64,000 bases of DNA, taken from positions 2,046,001 to 2,110,000 of the forward strand of contig CAWHEF010000002.1 of assembly GCA_963828385.1 (NCBI GenBank), in the 5' to 3' direction. The notes beneath the pieces are model-generated. The model had not been told where the DNA came from. It made no database searches and was given only the letters and a program-made list of their open reading frames with translations. The DNA is from Bog-756 sp963828385 (lineage in GTDB: Bacteria; Actinomycetota; Acidimicrobiia; Acidimicrobiales; RAAP-2). The position numbers and the translations under genes were made by a program. Below, piece by piece: positions 25,996 to 35,282 of the stretch; position 1 is the stretch's first letter; the number at the start of each line of letters is the position of its first letter.

Positions 25996-27200
25996 CCGAT
26001 CACGACCGGGAGCCGTCTCGGGCCCCGCACCTGGCCGCCCGCCCAGGTGACCTTCTCGTCGGTGCACAGCGAGAACGCCGGGATGCGGTCCAACCACTCC
26101 TCGATCGCCACCCGCAGCTCCATGCGGGCCAGGTTCGAGCCGGCGCACCTGTGGATTCCCGATCCGAAGGCGACATGCCGGTTGAGGGCGCGGTCGAGGA
26201 CGACGGTGTCGGCGTTCTCGAACACGTCGGGGTCGCGGTTCGCCGCCGGGAAGCTCATCAGCACCTTGTCGCCCGCCCGCATCGGACAGCCTTCGAACTC
26301 GGTGTCCTCGGTCACCACCCGCGCCATCGTGACCGGGGAGTACGCCCGGAGCAGCTCCTCGACCGCCATCGGCATCAGGTCCCGGTCGGCAACCAGCCGC
26401 TCCCGGTCATCGGGGTGGGTGGCCAGGTGCCAGAGGGACGAGCCGATGGCGCTCCAGGTGGTGTCCACCCCGGCAATGAGCACGAGGGCGGCGACACCCA
26501 GGACCACGCTCTCTTCGACCGGGCCGCCGTCGGCGTCGGCACGGAGGAGATCGCTCAACAGGTCGTCACCGGGGGCCGCCTTGCGCCGCTCCACCTCCTC
26601 GACGAAGTACCGCACGAGCTCCGCTCCCCCTCGCCGCCGGCGCTCGGGGTCGTCGGCGAACTCGAGCACGTCGCGGACCCAGCCGGTGAAGGTCTCCGAC
26701 ATCGCAGCAGGGACGCCGAGAATGGCGGCGATGATCCGGACCGGGATCTGCTGGGCGTACTGACCGGCGGCATCGACCCGGTCCCAATCGGCGAGGCCGT
26801 CCACGAGGCCACGGCAGAGGCTCCGGGTCATCGGTTCGTAGCCCGTCACCCGGCGGTGCGAGAACCATGGAAGCAGCAGGCGGCGGGTCCAGGTGTGGAG
26901 GGGCGGATCTGCCGAGATCGGAGGAACGCCGTAGGCGAGGAGGGGATCGCCCGGCGGCGGGTCCTCGCGCCGGAGCGGGATCACGGAGATCTGGGTCGAG
27001 CTGAACCGCTCGACGTCGTGGGCCAGGGCCACGACGTCCTCGTACCGGGTGGGCAACCAGGTGCTGCCCCGTCGGTCCGAGTGGGCCACCGGACAGGTCG
27101 AGCGCAGCTCGTCCCAGACCGGGAACGGGTCGGCCACATACGCCGGGTCGAGCACGTCGAAATCTGTCGACCAGTCATCGACCGGTCGGTCGTCGGTCAT
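25992..27200 (-). CDS. Cytochrome P450
   Basis: The 402-residue soluble P450 carries the I-helix oxygen-binding motif AGVDTT at 243-248, ExxR in EELLR (282-285), and heme loop FGSGIHRCAGSNLARME with axial Cys352. The ATG overlaps the stop of the SDR by one base (TGATG). Neighbouring CoA ligases suggest that the substrate is, or becomes, a carboxylic acid or steroid/terpenoid. I cannot assign a CYP family by reading. Electrons probably come from the next gene's ferredoxin. Confidence 0.95.
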   Translation of the reverse strand: MTDDRPVDDWSTDFDVLDPAYVADPFPVWDELRSTCPVAHSDRRGSTWLPTRYEDVVALAHDVERFSSTQISVIPLRREDPPPGDPLLAYGVPPISADPPLHTWTRRLLLPWFSHRRVTGYEPMTRSLCRGLVDGLADWDRVDAAGQYAQQIPVRIIAAILGVPAAMSETFTGWVRDVLEFADDPERRRRGGAELVRYFVEEVERRKAAPGDDLLSDLLRADADGGPVEESVVLGVAALVLIAGVDTTWSAIGSSLWHLATHPDDRERLVADRDLMPMAVEELLRAYSPVTMARVVTEDTEFEGCPMRAGDKVLMSFPAANRDPDVFENADTVVLDRALNRHVAFGSGIHRCAGSNLARMELRVAIEEWLDRIPAFSLCTDEKVTWAGGQVRGPRRLPVVIG

Positions 27201-28030
27201 CAGATGGTCAATCCTCCGTCCACAGAGAGTACCGAACCCGTCGTGTAGGACGACTCGTCGGAGGCGAGGAAGGCCACCGAGGCGGCGATCTCCGCCGGGG
27301 TCGAGAACCCCATCGGGGTCATCATCTTCTCGAGGATCTTCGGGTCGATGCCCTCGGGAAGCGAGAAGGCTCCGATCAGGGGGGTGTCCACGCCCCCGGG
27401 AGCGACCACGTTCACCCGCACCCCTGTCGGCAGGAGCTCGGCGGCCAGAGCCTTCGAGAACATCAGCAGCCCCGCCTTTGAGGCACAGTAGGCCGCCGAG
27501 TAGGCCTGGCCCATGAGGGCGGTGTTGGAGGCGACGTTCACGATCGACCCGCGACTGTCGATGACCGACGGGAGGGCCGCCCGGCACACGAGGAACGGCC
27601 CGGTCAGGTTGACGTCGAGGATCTGCTGCCACTTCTCGAGGGGCATCTCGTCGGTGCGGTAGAAGCCGCCGATCCCGGCGACATTGCACACGACAGAGGG
27701 CGCTCCGAGCTCCTGGCCGAGGGCGGCCATCGTCTCGCCCACCGAGGTCTCGTCGGTGACATCACAGCGGTAGGCCGCAGCCCTGCCCCCGGCATCGGCG
27801 ATCGTGTCGGCCGTCCGGGTGGCGCTCGCCCCCACCACGTCGAGCACAGCGACCGCTGCCCCCTCCGAGGCGAGCCGCTCGGCCACCGCCCGCCCGATCC
27901 CCGAACCGGCCCCGGTCACGACGGCTGTCCTGTCGGAGAACCGGTCGGGCACGTGCTTCCCCAGGGCGGCGTTCGCCGCATCGTGCTCCTCGCCGCCCCG
28001 GCCGAGGGTCACCCGGCGGACGGGGCTCAC
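27200..28030 (-). CDS. Short-chain dehydrogenase/reductase of the P450 operon
   Basis: The protein has 276 residues. Cofactor motif TGAGSGIG is at 39-46, catalytic Ser168, Tyr181 and Lys185 (YCASK), and the C-terminus ends TGSVLSVDGGLTI. Asp after beta-2 (VLDVV) suggests NAD(H). GTG 28030 overlaps the ligase stop as GTGA and has GGGAGGT right upstream, so the longer N-terminus (about 28 residues before the Rossmann fold) seems real. It probably oxidises or reduces a hydroxy or keto group made by the neighbouring oxygenases. Confidence 0.9.
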   Translation of the reverse strand: MSPVRRVTLGRGGEEHDAANAALGKHVPDRFSDRTAVVTGAGSGIGRAVAERLASEGAAVAVLDVVGASATRTADTIADAGGRAAAYRCDVTDETSVGETMAALGQELGAPSVVCNVAGIGGFYRTDEMPLEKWQQILDVNLTGPFLVCRAALPSVIDSRGSIVNVASNTALMGQAYSAAYCASKAGLLMFSKALAAELLPTGVRVNVVAPGGVDTPLIGAFSLPEGIDPKILEKMMTPMGFSTPAEIAASVAFLASDESSYTTGSVLSVDGGLTI

Positions 28031-29688
28031 GACCTCCCTGCCTTCCTCGAGCCTGGCTTGCTCGAGCCCGTCTCCGTCGAGCCGCGCCCGGCCGGGCGGG
28101 GGCCGAACCGCTGGCGCAGCTCGTGCTTCAAGATCTTGCCGGCCGGATTACGGGGCACGGCGTCGACCAGCTCGAGCTGCTCGGGGACGGACTGGACCCG
28201 GAGCCCGGCGTCACGGAGGAAGCGGGCCATCTCGGGCACGGTGAGCGAGCCTCCGTCGGCCAGCGCCACCACCGCGCACGCCCGCTCACCGGTGCGCTCG
28301 TCGGGCAGGCCGATAACGGCGACGTCGGCGACGGCCGGGTGGGTGTAGAGCACGTCCTCCACCTCCTTGGCCGAGATGTTCTCGCCGTGCCGGATGATGA
28401 TGTCCTTCAGCCTGCCCGTGATCGTGACGTACCCGTCCTCGTCGACGGTACCGAGATCGCCGGTGCGGAAGTACCCCTTCTCGTCGAACGCGTCCCCATC
28501 GAGAGACCCGTCGAGGTAGCCACCGATCACCTGGGGCCCCGTGACCCTGATCTCGCCCTCTGCGCCGGCCGGCGCCCTCTCTCCGTCCGGTCCGACCACG
28601 ACGAGGTCCACCCCGGGGGTGGGTCGGCCCTCGGTGGTGGCCAACTTGTCGTCCGGGTCGGACGCAGAAGCCATGACCACGATGGGCGCCTCGGTCAACC
28701 CGTAGCCGGACACGATGCCGACGCCACCGATCTCTTGTTTCAGGTCGAAGTGGAGCTGGGGTGGCTTGGGCGCCCCGCCACCGGGGTAGGAGCGGACTCT
28801 CGGGAACAGCGAACCCCCGGGCCGCGAGCGCTGGGCGGCCAGGTAGGCCAGATGGAACGGCGTGCCCGACCCGGCCAGGGTCACCCCGTTCCGAGCCAGG
28901 AACTCGGGGGTGCGGGCAGGGTCGAACGCCTCGGTGGTGAGCAGCGTGCACCCGGTGATGAGGGAGGCCATGAGCCAGCCGATCCCGCCGATGTGGGTGA
29001 AGGGGAAGACGAGCGCCGACACATCGTCGGGCCGTATGTCGAGGCACTCGGCCATGGCCAGCGCCGAGGCCAGCACAGAGAGATCGCTGTGGGGGGCGCC
29101 CTTCGGGTCCGCCGTGGTGCCCGACGTGTAGAACAGCCATCGAATCGGTGCGTCGGCGGCCTGGACCGGGGCCGGATCGGGGTCGGGCAGGGTGGAAGGG
29201 TCGCCCCGGGGCAGGGTGCGATCGACGACGAGCACCGAGAGGGCGGGGGCGCACTCGGCGATGCCCCGGGCCATGGACCCGAAGTCGAACTCCCGGTAGA
29301 CGCTCGGGACGACCAGCAGCCCCGCCCCGCTCTGCTCGGTGATGAACCTCACCTCGCGTTCCCGGTAGATGGGGATGATGGGGTTCTGCCGGGCCCCCAA
29401 CCGGGCGAGCGAGCCCACCAGCACGAGGGACTCGTTCCAGGTGGGCAGCTCCCAGCTCACGGCGGTGCCACGATCGACGCCGTGTCGGGAGGCCAGGCCG
29501 GCGGCCGTCTCCAGGCAGGCCTCGCGGTAGCCGCCGAAGGTGAGCTCGTCCCCGGTGTCGTCGCGGGCCAGGACCGCTTGGGGGCTCTTTTCGGCCCGGC
29601 GTTCGATGAGCGTCCACAACGTGGGCGCTCCGATCCACCCGCGGGCCTGCGTGCGCGCCGTCACGTCTTCGACGAAGTCGGTCGTCAT
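28027..29688 (-). CDS. Acyl-CoA ligase (AMP-binding), cyclohexanecarboxylate/medium-chain type
   Basis: The 553-residue adenylate-forming enzyme has the P-loop FYTSGTTADPKG, GYGLTEAP, YFRTGDLG, GRLKDIIIRHGENIS, and catalytic lysine in NPAGKILKHELR. IIPIYREREVRFITEQSGAGLLVVP resembles AliB-like ligases that activate alicyclic acids. ATG 29688 overlaps the stop of the upstream gene. The last 25 residues are Ser/Gly/Arg rich. It likely makes the CoA thioester of the pathway acid; the exact acid is unknown. Confidence 0.9.
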   Translation of the reverse strand: MTTDFVEDVTARTQARGWIGAPTLWTLIERRAEKSPQAVLARDDTGDELTFGGYREACLETAAGLASRHGVDRGTAVSWELPTWNESLVLVGSLARLGARQNPIIPIYREREVRFITEQSGAGLLVVPSVYREFDFGSMARGIAECAPALSVLVVDRTLPRGDPSTLPDPDPAPVQAADAPIRWLFYTSGTTADPKGAPHSDLSVLASALAMAECLDIRPDDVSALVFPFTHIGGIGWLMASLITGCTLLTTEAFDPARTPEFLARNGVTLAGSGTPFHLAYLAAQRSRPGGSLFPRVRSYPGGGAPKPPQLHFDLKQEIGGVGIVSGYGLTEAPIVVMASASDPDDKLATTEGRPTPGVDLVVVGPDGERAPAGAEGEIRVTGPQVIGGYLDGSLDGDAFDEKGYFRTGDLGTVDEDGYVTITGRLKDIIIRHGENISAKEVEDVLYTHPAVADVAVIGLPDERTGERACAVVALADGGSLTVPEMARFLRDAGLRVQSVPEQLELVDAVPRNPAGKILKHELRQRFGPRPAGRGSTETGSSKPGSRKAGRS

Positions 29689-30542
29689 CGGTCGCTCCTC
29701 CACAGCTGATCCGTGTAACGATCCGTGCCGGGCACGGTGGCGACGAACGGCGAGGCCCACACGACCTCCCCCACCCCGGCACCGGATAGCGCCGCCGGCA
29801 GCGGCGTGAACACGGCGTCCCACGATGCGGCCGGCTCCTCGTCGAGGAAGCAGAGCAAGAGGAGCCGCTGGCCGCCGGCGGGTTCGCGGGGCACGTCACC
29901 GGGAGCGTCGGACAGGAGGGGCAGAGGCGTGAACCCGAGCACGGTGGCCACCGGGGTACCGACGATGGTTTCGGCGAGGACCGATCGACAGGCGGAGGCC
30001 GCGTCGTCGGGTCCCGTCGTCTCTGCCGCCTCGACGAAGACCGAGACGAGCCCGGGGAACCGGTGGTCGAGGGTGAGCTCCGCCGGCACGCCGTCGGCGT
30101 CGCGCCGGCACTCCCATCGGTAGGCGTAGAGCCCGGTGTGGACATGGTCCCGTTCCTCGAACATCCGGCCGGCGGCGTGCAGGGCGTTGACCTGGTCGAC
30201 CGCCCAACGGTTCCACTCGTCGTGGTGCCCGGCGAGCACGTAGTAGAGGGCGAGATAGCTCCCGACCTCGGGGTCGACGACGAGCGGGGCCGGCGCATGG
30301 CGACCGCCTCGGGAGAGCCGGAGGGCCTTCAGGTCGGCGGTCGCCACGAACCGGGCGCCGGCGAAGTCGAAGGCCCCGATCTGGCAGCCGGCATAGAAGT
30401 GATCGCGCTCGTACCACCGGTTGTAGGCCACCTCGTGGCCCCGGTGGGGCTCGACCAGGGTGAACAGGAGGGTCCCGAGCTCGATCGGATCGTCGGTGAC
30501 GCCGCCGCTCGCAGGGGTCGATCGCCCGGTCGTGCCGGTCAT
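29685..30542 (-). CDS. Dimeric alpha/beta-barrel (EthD-like) protein
   Basis: The 285-residue protein has EVAYNRWYERDHFYAGCQIGAF near the N-terminus, a pattern of EthD-like dimeric alpha/beta barrels. A second less clear barrel half follows, around LLLLCFLDEEPAASWDAVFTPL. Related proteins serve P450 systems or cyclise/decarboxylate intermediates, but no active site can be named here. It starts at ATG 30542, overlapping the ligase stop, and ends overlapping the next ligase start, so it is firmly within the operon. Confidence 0.6.
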   Translation of the reverse strand: MTGTTGRSTPASGGVTDDPIELGTLLFTLVEPHRGHEVAYNRWYERDHFYAGCQIGAFDFAGARFVATADLKALRLSRGGRHAPAPLVVDPEVGSYLALYYVLAGHHDEWNRWAVDQVNALHAAGRMFEERDHVHTGLYAYRWECRRDADGVPAELTLDHRFPGLVSVFVEAAETTGPDDAASACRSVLAETIVGTPVATVLGFTPLPLLSDAPGDVPREPAGGQRLLLLCFLDEEPAASWDAVFTPLPAALSGAGVGEVVWASPFVATVPGTDRYTDQLWRSDR

Positions 30543-32200
30543 GACGCTCTCGTCGCCGTCGTCGTCCCAGGGCGGGAAGCCGCCGACTCCTCCCGGGCGC
30601 CCGTCCGACCCGTTTTTCGTGCCGCGGCACGGGCGGCCTCGTCGGCGAGGGCGCGCTTGTCCACCTTCAGCATCGAGGTGAGCGGCAGCTCGTCCAGGAT
30701 CACAAGGGCATCCGGGGCCTTGTAGTCGGCCAGCACGTCGCAGACCAGGGCTCTCAGCTCGACGAGGCGGTCTCCCTCGTCGCCGGCGGGGCCGCTGTCG
30801 GCTGCCGGCACCACGAACGCCACGCCGATCTCACCGAGGACCGGGTCCGGCGTTCCCACCACCGCCGCCCTCGACACGCGGTGGTGGCGTTCGAGCACCC
30901 GCTCGACCTCGACTGGGTAGACGTTGTAGCCGCCCCGTTGGTACTGCTCATTTGTCCGACCCACCAGACGGAGGCACCCGTCCTCGCCGATGCGGCCGAA
31001 GTCACCGGTCGTGAGCCAGCCGTCGTCGCCGAGCACCTCCTCTGTCGCCTCCGAGTCGTAGTCGACGCCTCTGCCACTCCGCGGTAACCCGCCCCAGTAC
31101 CCCCGCATCACCGCTGCCGAGCGGAGCCGGACCCGGCCGATCGAACCAGCGGCAGCCTCTCTGCCGTCGTCGTCCAGGATGGACAGGGAGACACCGGGCA
31201 CGGGCCGGCCCACGGTAGAGGCCACGACGTGGTCGGGATCACCGGGATCGGTGCCGGTGCCCAAGGAGGCCTCGGTCGAGGTGTAGCGGACCACCACCGG
31301 TACACCGAAGGCGGAACGAACCGCCGCCACCAGCTCGGACGGCACCGTCGCCCCCCCGGTGCCGACGATGCGCAACGTAGAGCAGTCGGTCTCGGCCAAT
31401 GACGGCTCGGCCAGGACGAGGGCCCACTGCGTGGGAACCCCCTGACCCACCGTGATGCGCTCGGACTCGATGACCGAGAGCGCGTCCGACGCCCGCCACG
31501 GCGACGGCGTGATCACCGTGGTCACCCCGTGGGCGATCTCGTCCCAGATCCGGGTCATCGATCCGACGTGGGCGAAGGGCAGCGGCGACAGGCGACGGTC
31601 CCCGGGTCTCGACAGCGCGTCGGTGCCTCGAGCCACCGCCGCCAGGTTGCCGTGGTCGAACACCGCCCCCTTGGGCACACCGGTGGTCCCGCTCGTCCAC
31701 ACCACGGCGACGGGCTCAGAAGCGTCGAGGGCCGAGAAGTTCGGAGGGGGCGGGTCGTCGGCCGCCTGCTCGATCTCGGAGCGCCACACCACCGAACCGG
31801 CCCGAGCGGCGGCGGTCGGCTCGTGCCCACTCCCGTCCTCTGTGACGGTGACCGTCGGTCGGATCCGGCCGAGGATGGAGGCGATCTCGCTCGTCCCGAG
31901 CCGCAGGTTGACGCCCGATGTGACCGCCCCGAGACGGATGGCGGCGGCGTAGACGATCATGTAGGTGATCGAGCTCGGGAGCATCAGGCAGACCACCGAA
32001 CCCCGCCCGACGCCCCGCCGGGCCAGGAAGCCGGCGACGCCGTCCGCCGCCCGGTCCCACTGGCCGAAGGTCACAGCCCGTCTGGGCGAAGGCCCGCAGG
32101 CGGGCTCGACGTACGCCTCCACATCGGCATTGACCGATGCGCCGGCCCGCAGGACGTCGTCGACCGTCTCGTGGTCCCCGGCGATCTGACGCACCGTCAT
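30539..32200 (-). CDS. Acyl-CoA ligase (AMP-binding), first gene of the coupled set
   Basis: The 553-residue adenylate-forming enzyme contains VVWTSGTTGVPKGAVFDHG, RYTSTEASLG in place of the more usual YGxTE, WLTTGDFGRIGEDG, GRTNEQYQRGGYNVYPVEVE, and LTSMLKVDKRAL with the catalytic lysine. The QYQRGG variant of the hinge and the STEAS loop set it apart from the other three ligases here. It has a low-complexity Arg/Ala/Thr tail of about 30 residues. It is followed without gap by the EthD-like gene and preceded by 82 bp after the alcohol dehydrogenase. Confidence 0.88.
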   Translation of the reverse strand: MTVRQIAGDHETVDDVLRAGASVNADVEAYVEPACGPSPRRAVTFGQWDRAADGVAGFLARRGVGRGSVVCLMLPSSITYMIVYAAAIRLGAVTSGVNLRLGTSEIASILGRIRPTVTVTEDGSGHEPTAAARAGSVVWRSEIEQAADDPPPPNFSALDASEPVAVVWTSGTTGVPKGAVFDHGNLAAVARGTDALSRPGDRRLSPLPFAHVGSMTRIWDEIAHGVTTVITPSPWRASDALSVIESERITVGQGVPTQWALVLAEPSLAETDCSTLRIVGTGGATVPSELVAAVRSAFGVPVVVRYTSTEASLGTGTDPGDPDHVVASTVGRPVPGVSLSILDDDGREAAAGSIGRVRLRSAAVMRGYWGGLPRSGRGVDYDSEATEEVLGDDGWLTTGDFGRIGEDGCLRLVGRTNEQYQRGGYNVYPVEVERVLERHHRVSRAAVVGTPDPVLGEIGVAFVVPAADSGPAGDEGDRLVELRALVCDVLADYKAPDALVILDELPLTSMLKVDKRALADEAARAAARKTGRTGAREESAASRPGTTTATRAS

Positions 32201-32282
32201 ATCGTGGCGACTGTAACAGGGTCGCCGGACGCCGCCCCTGGTCGTGCGCTCCGTCCGCGTGGCGGGGCCCCTCCTTGCTGGC

Positions 32283-33389
32283 TCAGAACGTCAGGACACC
32301 CCGGGCCAGGTTGCCCGCCTCCATGTCCTCGACGATGCGACGGAATCCTTCGAGGGGTTGCTGCTCGGTGACGAGCTCGTCGAGCATCAGCTTGCCCGAC
32401 AGGTACAGCTCGACCATGAGCGGGATGTCATGGTGGGGTCGAGCCGATCCGTAGCGGCAGCCGAGGAGCCCGCGGTCCACATAGGCGAGGGCGTTGACGT
32501 CGACCGCGACCTCGCTGCCCTGGGGCGGGATGCCGATGGCCACCGCCGTGCCTCCCCAGTCGAGCGCATCGAGCGCGCCGCGGAGGACCGACGGGTGGCC
32601 GACGCAGTCGAACGCCCAGGTGACTCCGCCGGTCCAGCCGAGGGCGCCTGTGACCCGGGACGGCCCCGGGGGCACGAGCTCGCGGATCGCTGCCACGGCG
32701 TCGACGACCGAGGCGTCCACAAAGTGGGTGGCCCCGAACTGTCGCGCCAGGGCCTCCTTGGTCGCCAGGGTGTCGACGGCGATGATCCTGCTGGCACCGG
32801 CGAGCCGCAGCCCCTGGATCACGTTGAGGCCGACGCCGCCGACGCCGAACACGGCCGCTGTCTCCCCGGGCTCGACACGGGCTCGGTTGAGCACGGCGCC
32901 CACCCCGGTCAGGACCCCGCAGCCGATCAAACAAGCCGACGTCATGGGAACGTCCTTCGAGATCTTGACCGCCTGGACCTCCTCCACGATCGTCGATTCG
33001 GCGAACACCGACGTACCGGCGAAGTTGGAGGCCGGCTCGCCACGGAAGGTGAACGGCTGCGACACGTTGCCGAGGGTCTTCACGCACCACGTCGGATGAC
33101 CGGTGCTGCACGCCCGGCACGTCCCACAGCTCCTGAGCGTGGCCAGGACCACGTGGTCGCCGCGCTTCACCGAGGTGACAGCAGACCCCACCGCCTCGAC
33201 CACCCCCGCCCCCTCATGGCCGAGCACCGACGGCGCCTTCCAGGGAATGGTGCCGTTGATCACCGACAGATCGCTGTGGCACACTCCGGCGGCACCGATC
33301 GACACCCGCACCTCAGTGGGACCGGGATCGCCGACGGTGAGCTCGTCGGTCACCTCGACGTCGCCGCCGGTATAGACGATGCCTCGCAT
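32283..33389 (-). CDS. Zinc-dependent alcohol dehydrogenase (class III-like MDR)
   Basis: The 368-residue medium-chain dehydrogenase has catalytic zinc ligands Cys37 and His58 with Glu59. The structural zinc set is Cys88, 91, 94 and 102 (CGTCRACSTGHPTWC). The NAD motif GVGGVGL starts the coenzyme domain, and VDTLATKEALARQFGATHFVD shows Asp at the end of beta-2, thus NAD+. It resembles mycothiol/aryl-alcohol type MDR enzymes. ATG has GGGAGA upstream. It lies between fadD3 and the ligase-P450 set and may oxidise a hydroxylated intermediate. Confidence 0.92.
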   Translation of the reverse strand: MRGIVYTGGDVEVTDELTVGDPGPTEVRVSIGAAGVCHSDLSVINGTIPWKAPSVLGHEGAGVVEAVGSAVTSVKRGDHVVLATLRSCGTCRACSTGHPTWCVKTLGNVSQPFTFRGEPASNFAGTSVFAESTIVEEVQAVKISKDVPMTSACLIGCGVLTGVGAVLNRARVEPGETAAVFGVGGVGLNVIQGLRLAGASRIIAVDTLATKEALARQFGATHFVDASVVDAVAAIRELVPPGPSRVTGALGWTGGVTWAFDCVGHPSVLRGALDALDWGGTAVAIGIPPQGSEVAVDVNALAYVDRGLLGCRYGSARPHHDIPLMVELYLSGKLMLDELVTEQQPLEGFRRIVEDMEAGNLARGVLTF

Positions 33390-33483
33390 GAGTTGTCTCC
33401 CTCTCTGTGCCGAGCCTCTGTGTGTGCCGAGCCTCGCTGTGCGCTGAGCTGTCGCTGCCGAGGTCGCGGTGGCCGGCCGGCGG

Positions 33484-35163
33484 TCAGTGTCCCCCGGCTT
33501 CGAGCAGGTCCCGCAGCTCCCGCTTCAGCACCTTGCCGCCGGCGTTGAACGGCAGCGACTCCACCAGCTCGACCCGGCGCGGAACCTTGTAGTTGGCCAG
33601 GCGCTCGCCCGTCCATCCGATCAGCTCGGTCCCGAGGTCGCCGGGAGAAGCACCGGCTGCCGGGACCACGACGGCCACGCCCACCTCCCCCATCCTCGGA
33701 TCACTCACTCCGACCACCGCCACCTGGCCCACCCCCGGGTGGCGCCGCAACACCGCCTCGACCTCGGCCGGGTACACGTTGAACCCGCCGGACACGTACA
33801 TGTCCTTCAACCGGTCGGTGATGGTGACGTTCCCGGCTTCGTCCATGACCCCGATGTCACCAGTATGGAGCCAGCCCTGATCGTCCACCGCCTCTTCGGT
33901 GGCATCGGGCTCGTTGAAGTATCCCTGCATGACGTTGTATCCCCGGACCAGCACTTCCCCCGGCTCACCCCGGGTGACCTCGGCCCCGCGCCCGTCGACC
34001 ACCTGGACGTCGACCTCGGGGATGGCCCGGCCCGACGTGGCGGCGATCACGTCTGCGGGGTCTCCGCGACGGCACATCGTGACCGTCCCGGTGGCCTCGG
34101 TGAGGCCGTAGGCGGTGAGGACGGTCTCCACGCCGAGCTCGGTCTGCAGCCGTTCGACGAGCTCGAGGGGGACGGTGGCGGCCCCTGTCACCACCAGTCG
34201 GAGCGAGGACACGTCGAACTCGGCCCGCTTCGGGTGGTCGAGCAGGGACTGGAAGATCGTCGGCGCCCCCGGCAGCACGGTGATCCGCTCCTCCTCGATC
34301 CGGTGCAGAACGGCTTCGGTGTCGAAAACCGGCTCCGGCACCATGGTGGCCCCGGACATGAGGCAGGCCAGGACACCCGCCTTGTACCCGAACGTGTGGA
34401 ACATCGGGTTCACGATCAGGTACCGGTCGCCGGAGGTCAGGCCCACCACCTCAGACCAGGTGGCGAACGTCCGGAGGCTCTGCCCGTGGGTCGTCATGGC
34501 GCCCTTGGGATCGCCTGTCGTCCCCGAGGTGAACACCAGGTCCGAGAGGTCGCCGGACGTGAGCGACGCCGTCCGGCCGGCGGCGATGTCAGCCGAGCAC
34601 AAGCCGCCCTCCCGGTAGAACTCGTCGGCCGCTACGACGGGATCGCCCCTCACCGTCCCGGCCGGGGGATCGTCGTCCCCGTTTCGGAGGACGACGATCC
34701 GCTCGAGGTCCGGAAGCCGGCCTCCCGGCGAGAGGGCCTGTTCCAGCATGGCCGGATAGTCGGTGCCGAGGAAGCCCTTCACCGTGAAGAGGATCCTGAC
34801 GCCCGACTCACGGAGGATGTAGGCGCACTCGGCTCCCTTGTACCGGGTGTTGAGCGGCACGAGCACGGCGCCGGCGGCCACCGCCCCGAGAGCGGCCACC
34901 ACCCACTCGGCGCAGTTCGGTGCCCAGATGGCCACCCGGTCGCCCCGATCGATGCCGTTGGCCACGACGGCACGGGTGGCGCCGTCCACCTTCTCGGCCA
35001 GCTCGTCGAAGGTCAGACGGGTCGTCGTGGCACCCGGTCCGTGCACGTCGACGACAGCCTCAGCCTCCGAGAAGCGGGCGGCGGCGTCCGCCACCAGGCC
35101 GGGGATCGTGCCCCATCGCAGGTCCCCGCGGGGGTCGCCGATGTCCGGTGCCGGAGCTGACAC
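33484..35163 (-). CDS. fadD3: FadD3-like acyl-CoA ligase (steroid CD-ring acid HIP)
   Basis: FadD3 activates the bicyclic acid HIP left after steroid A/B rings and side chain are removed. The match with mycobacterial FadD3 runs throughout: VAIWAPNCAEWVVA, FTSGTTGDPKGAM, NPMFHTFGYKAGVLACL, ITVLPGAPTIFQSLLDHP, TAYGLTEATG, DRLKDMYVSGGFNVYPAE and catalytic Lys in NAGGKVLKRELR. GTG 35163 removes six doubtful residues from the longer TTG frame. It lies next to ipdF and fadE30 as in the KstR2 regulon, which strengthens the call. Confidence 0.85.
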   Translation of the reverse strand: MSAPAPDIGDPRGDLRWGTIPGLVADAAARFSEAEAVVDVHGPGATTTRLTFDELAEKVDGATRAVVANGIDRGDRVAIWAPNCAEWVVAALGAVAAGAVLVPLNTRYKGAECAYILRESGVRILFTVKGFLGTDYPAMLEQALSPGGRLPDLERIVVLRNGDDDPPAGTVRGDPVVAADEFYREGGLCSADIAAGRTASLTSGDLSDLVFTSGTTGDPKGAMTTHGQSLRTFATWSEVVGLTSGDRYLIVNPMFHTFGYKAGVLACLMSGATMVPEPVFDTEAVLHRIEEERITVLPGAPTIFQSLLDHPKRAEFDVSSLRLVVTGAATVPLELVERLQTELGVETVLTAYGLTEATGTVTMCRRGDPADVIAATSGRAIPEVDVQVVDGRGAEVTRGEPGEVLVRGYNVMQGYFNEPDATEEAVDDQGWLHTGDIGVMDEAGNVTITDRLKDMYVSGGFNVYPAEVEAVLRRHPGVGQVAVVGVSDPRMGEVGVAVVVPAAGASPGDLGTELIGWTGERLANYKVPRRVELVESLPFNAGGKVLKRELRDLLEAGGH

Positions 35164-35282
35164 GTCGTCAGGGTAGTGCAACCGCCGGTGGGGCCATCCG
35201 TTGCCGTCACCCGGACGGGCTCGGCCGTGGTGACATTTGCGGGCGGCCCAGGAGGTGGGAACCGTTCGTCACTCGGTGGCGC

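Noticed and set aside
28286..30298. 670-codon minus-strand frame over the ligase and EthD-like genes
   Set aside because: Its product is dominated by Arg, Pro and Ser, as in out-of-frame reading of GC-rich genes. The ligase frame has all motifs and coupled starts.
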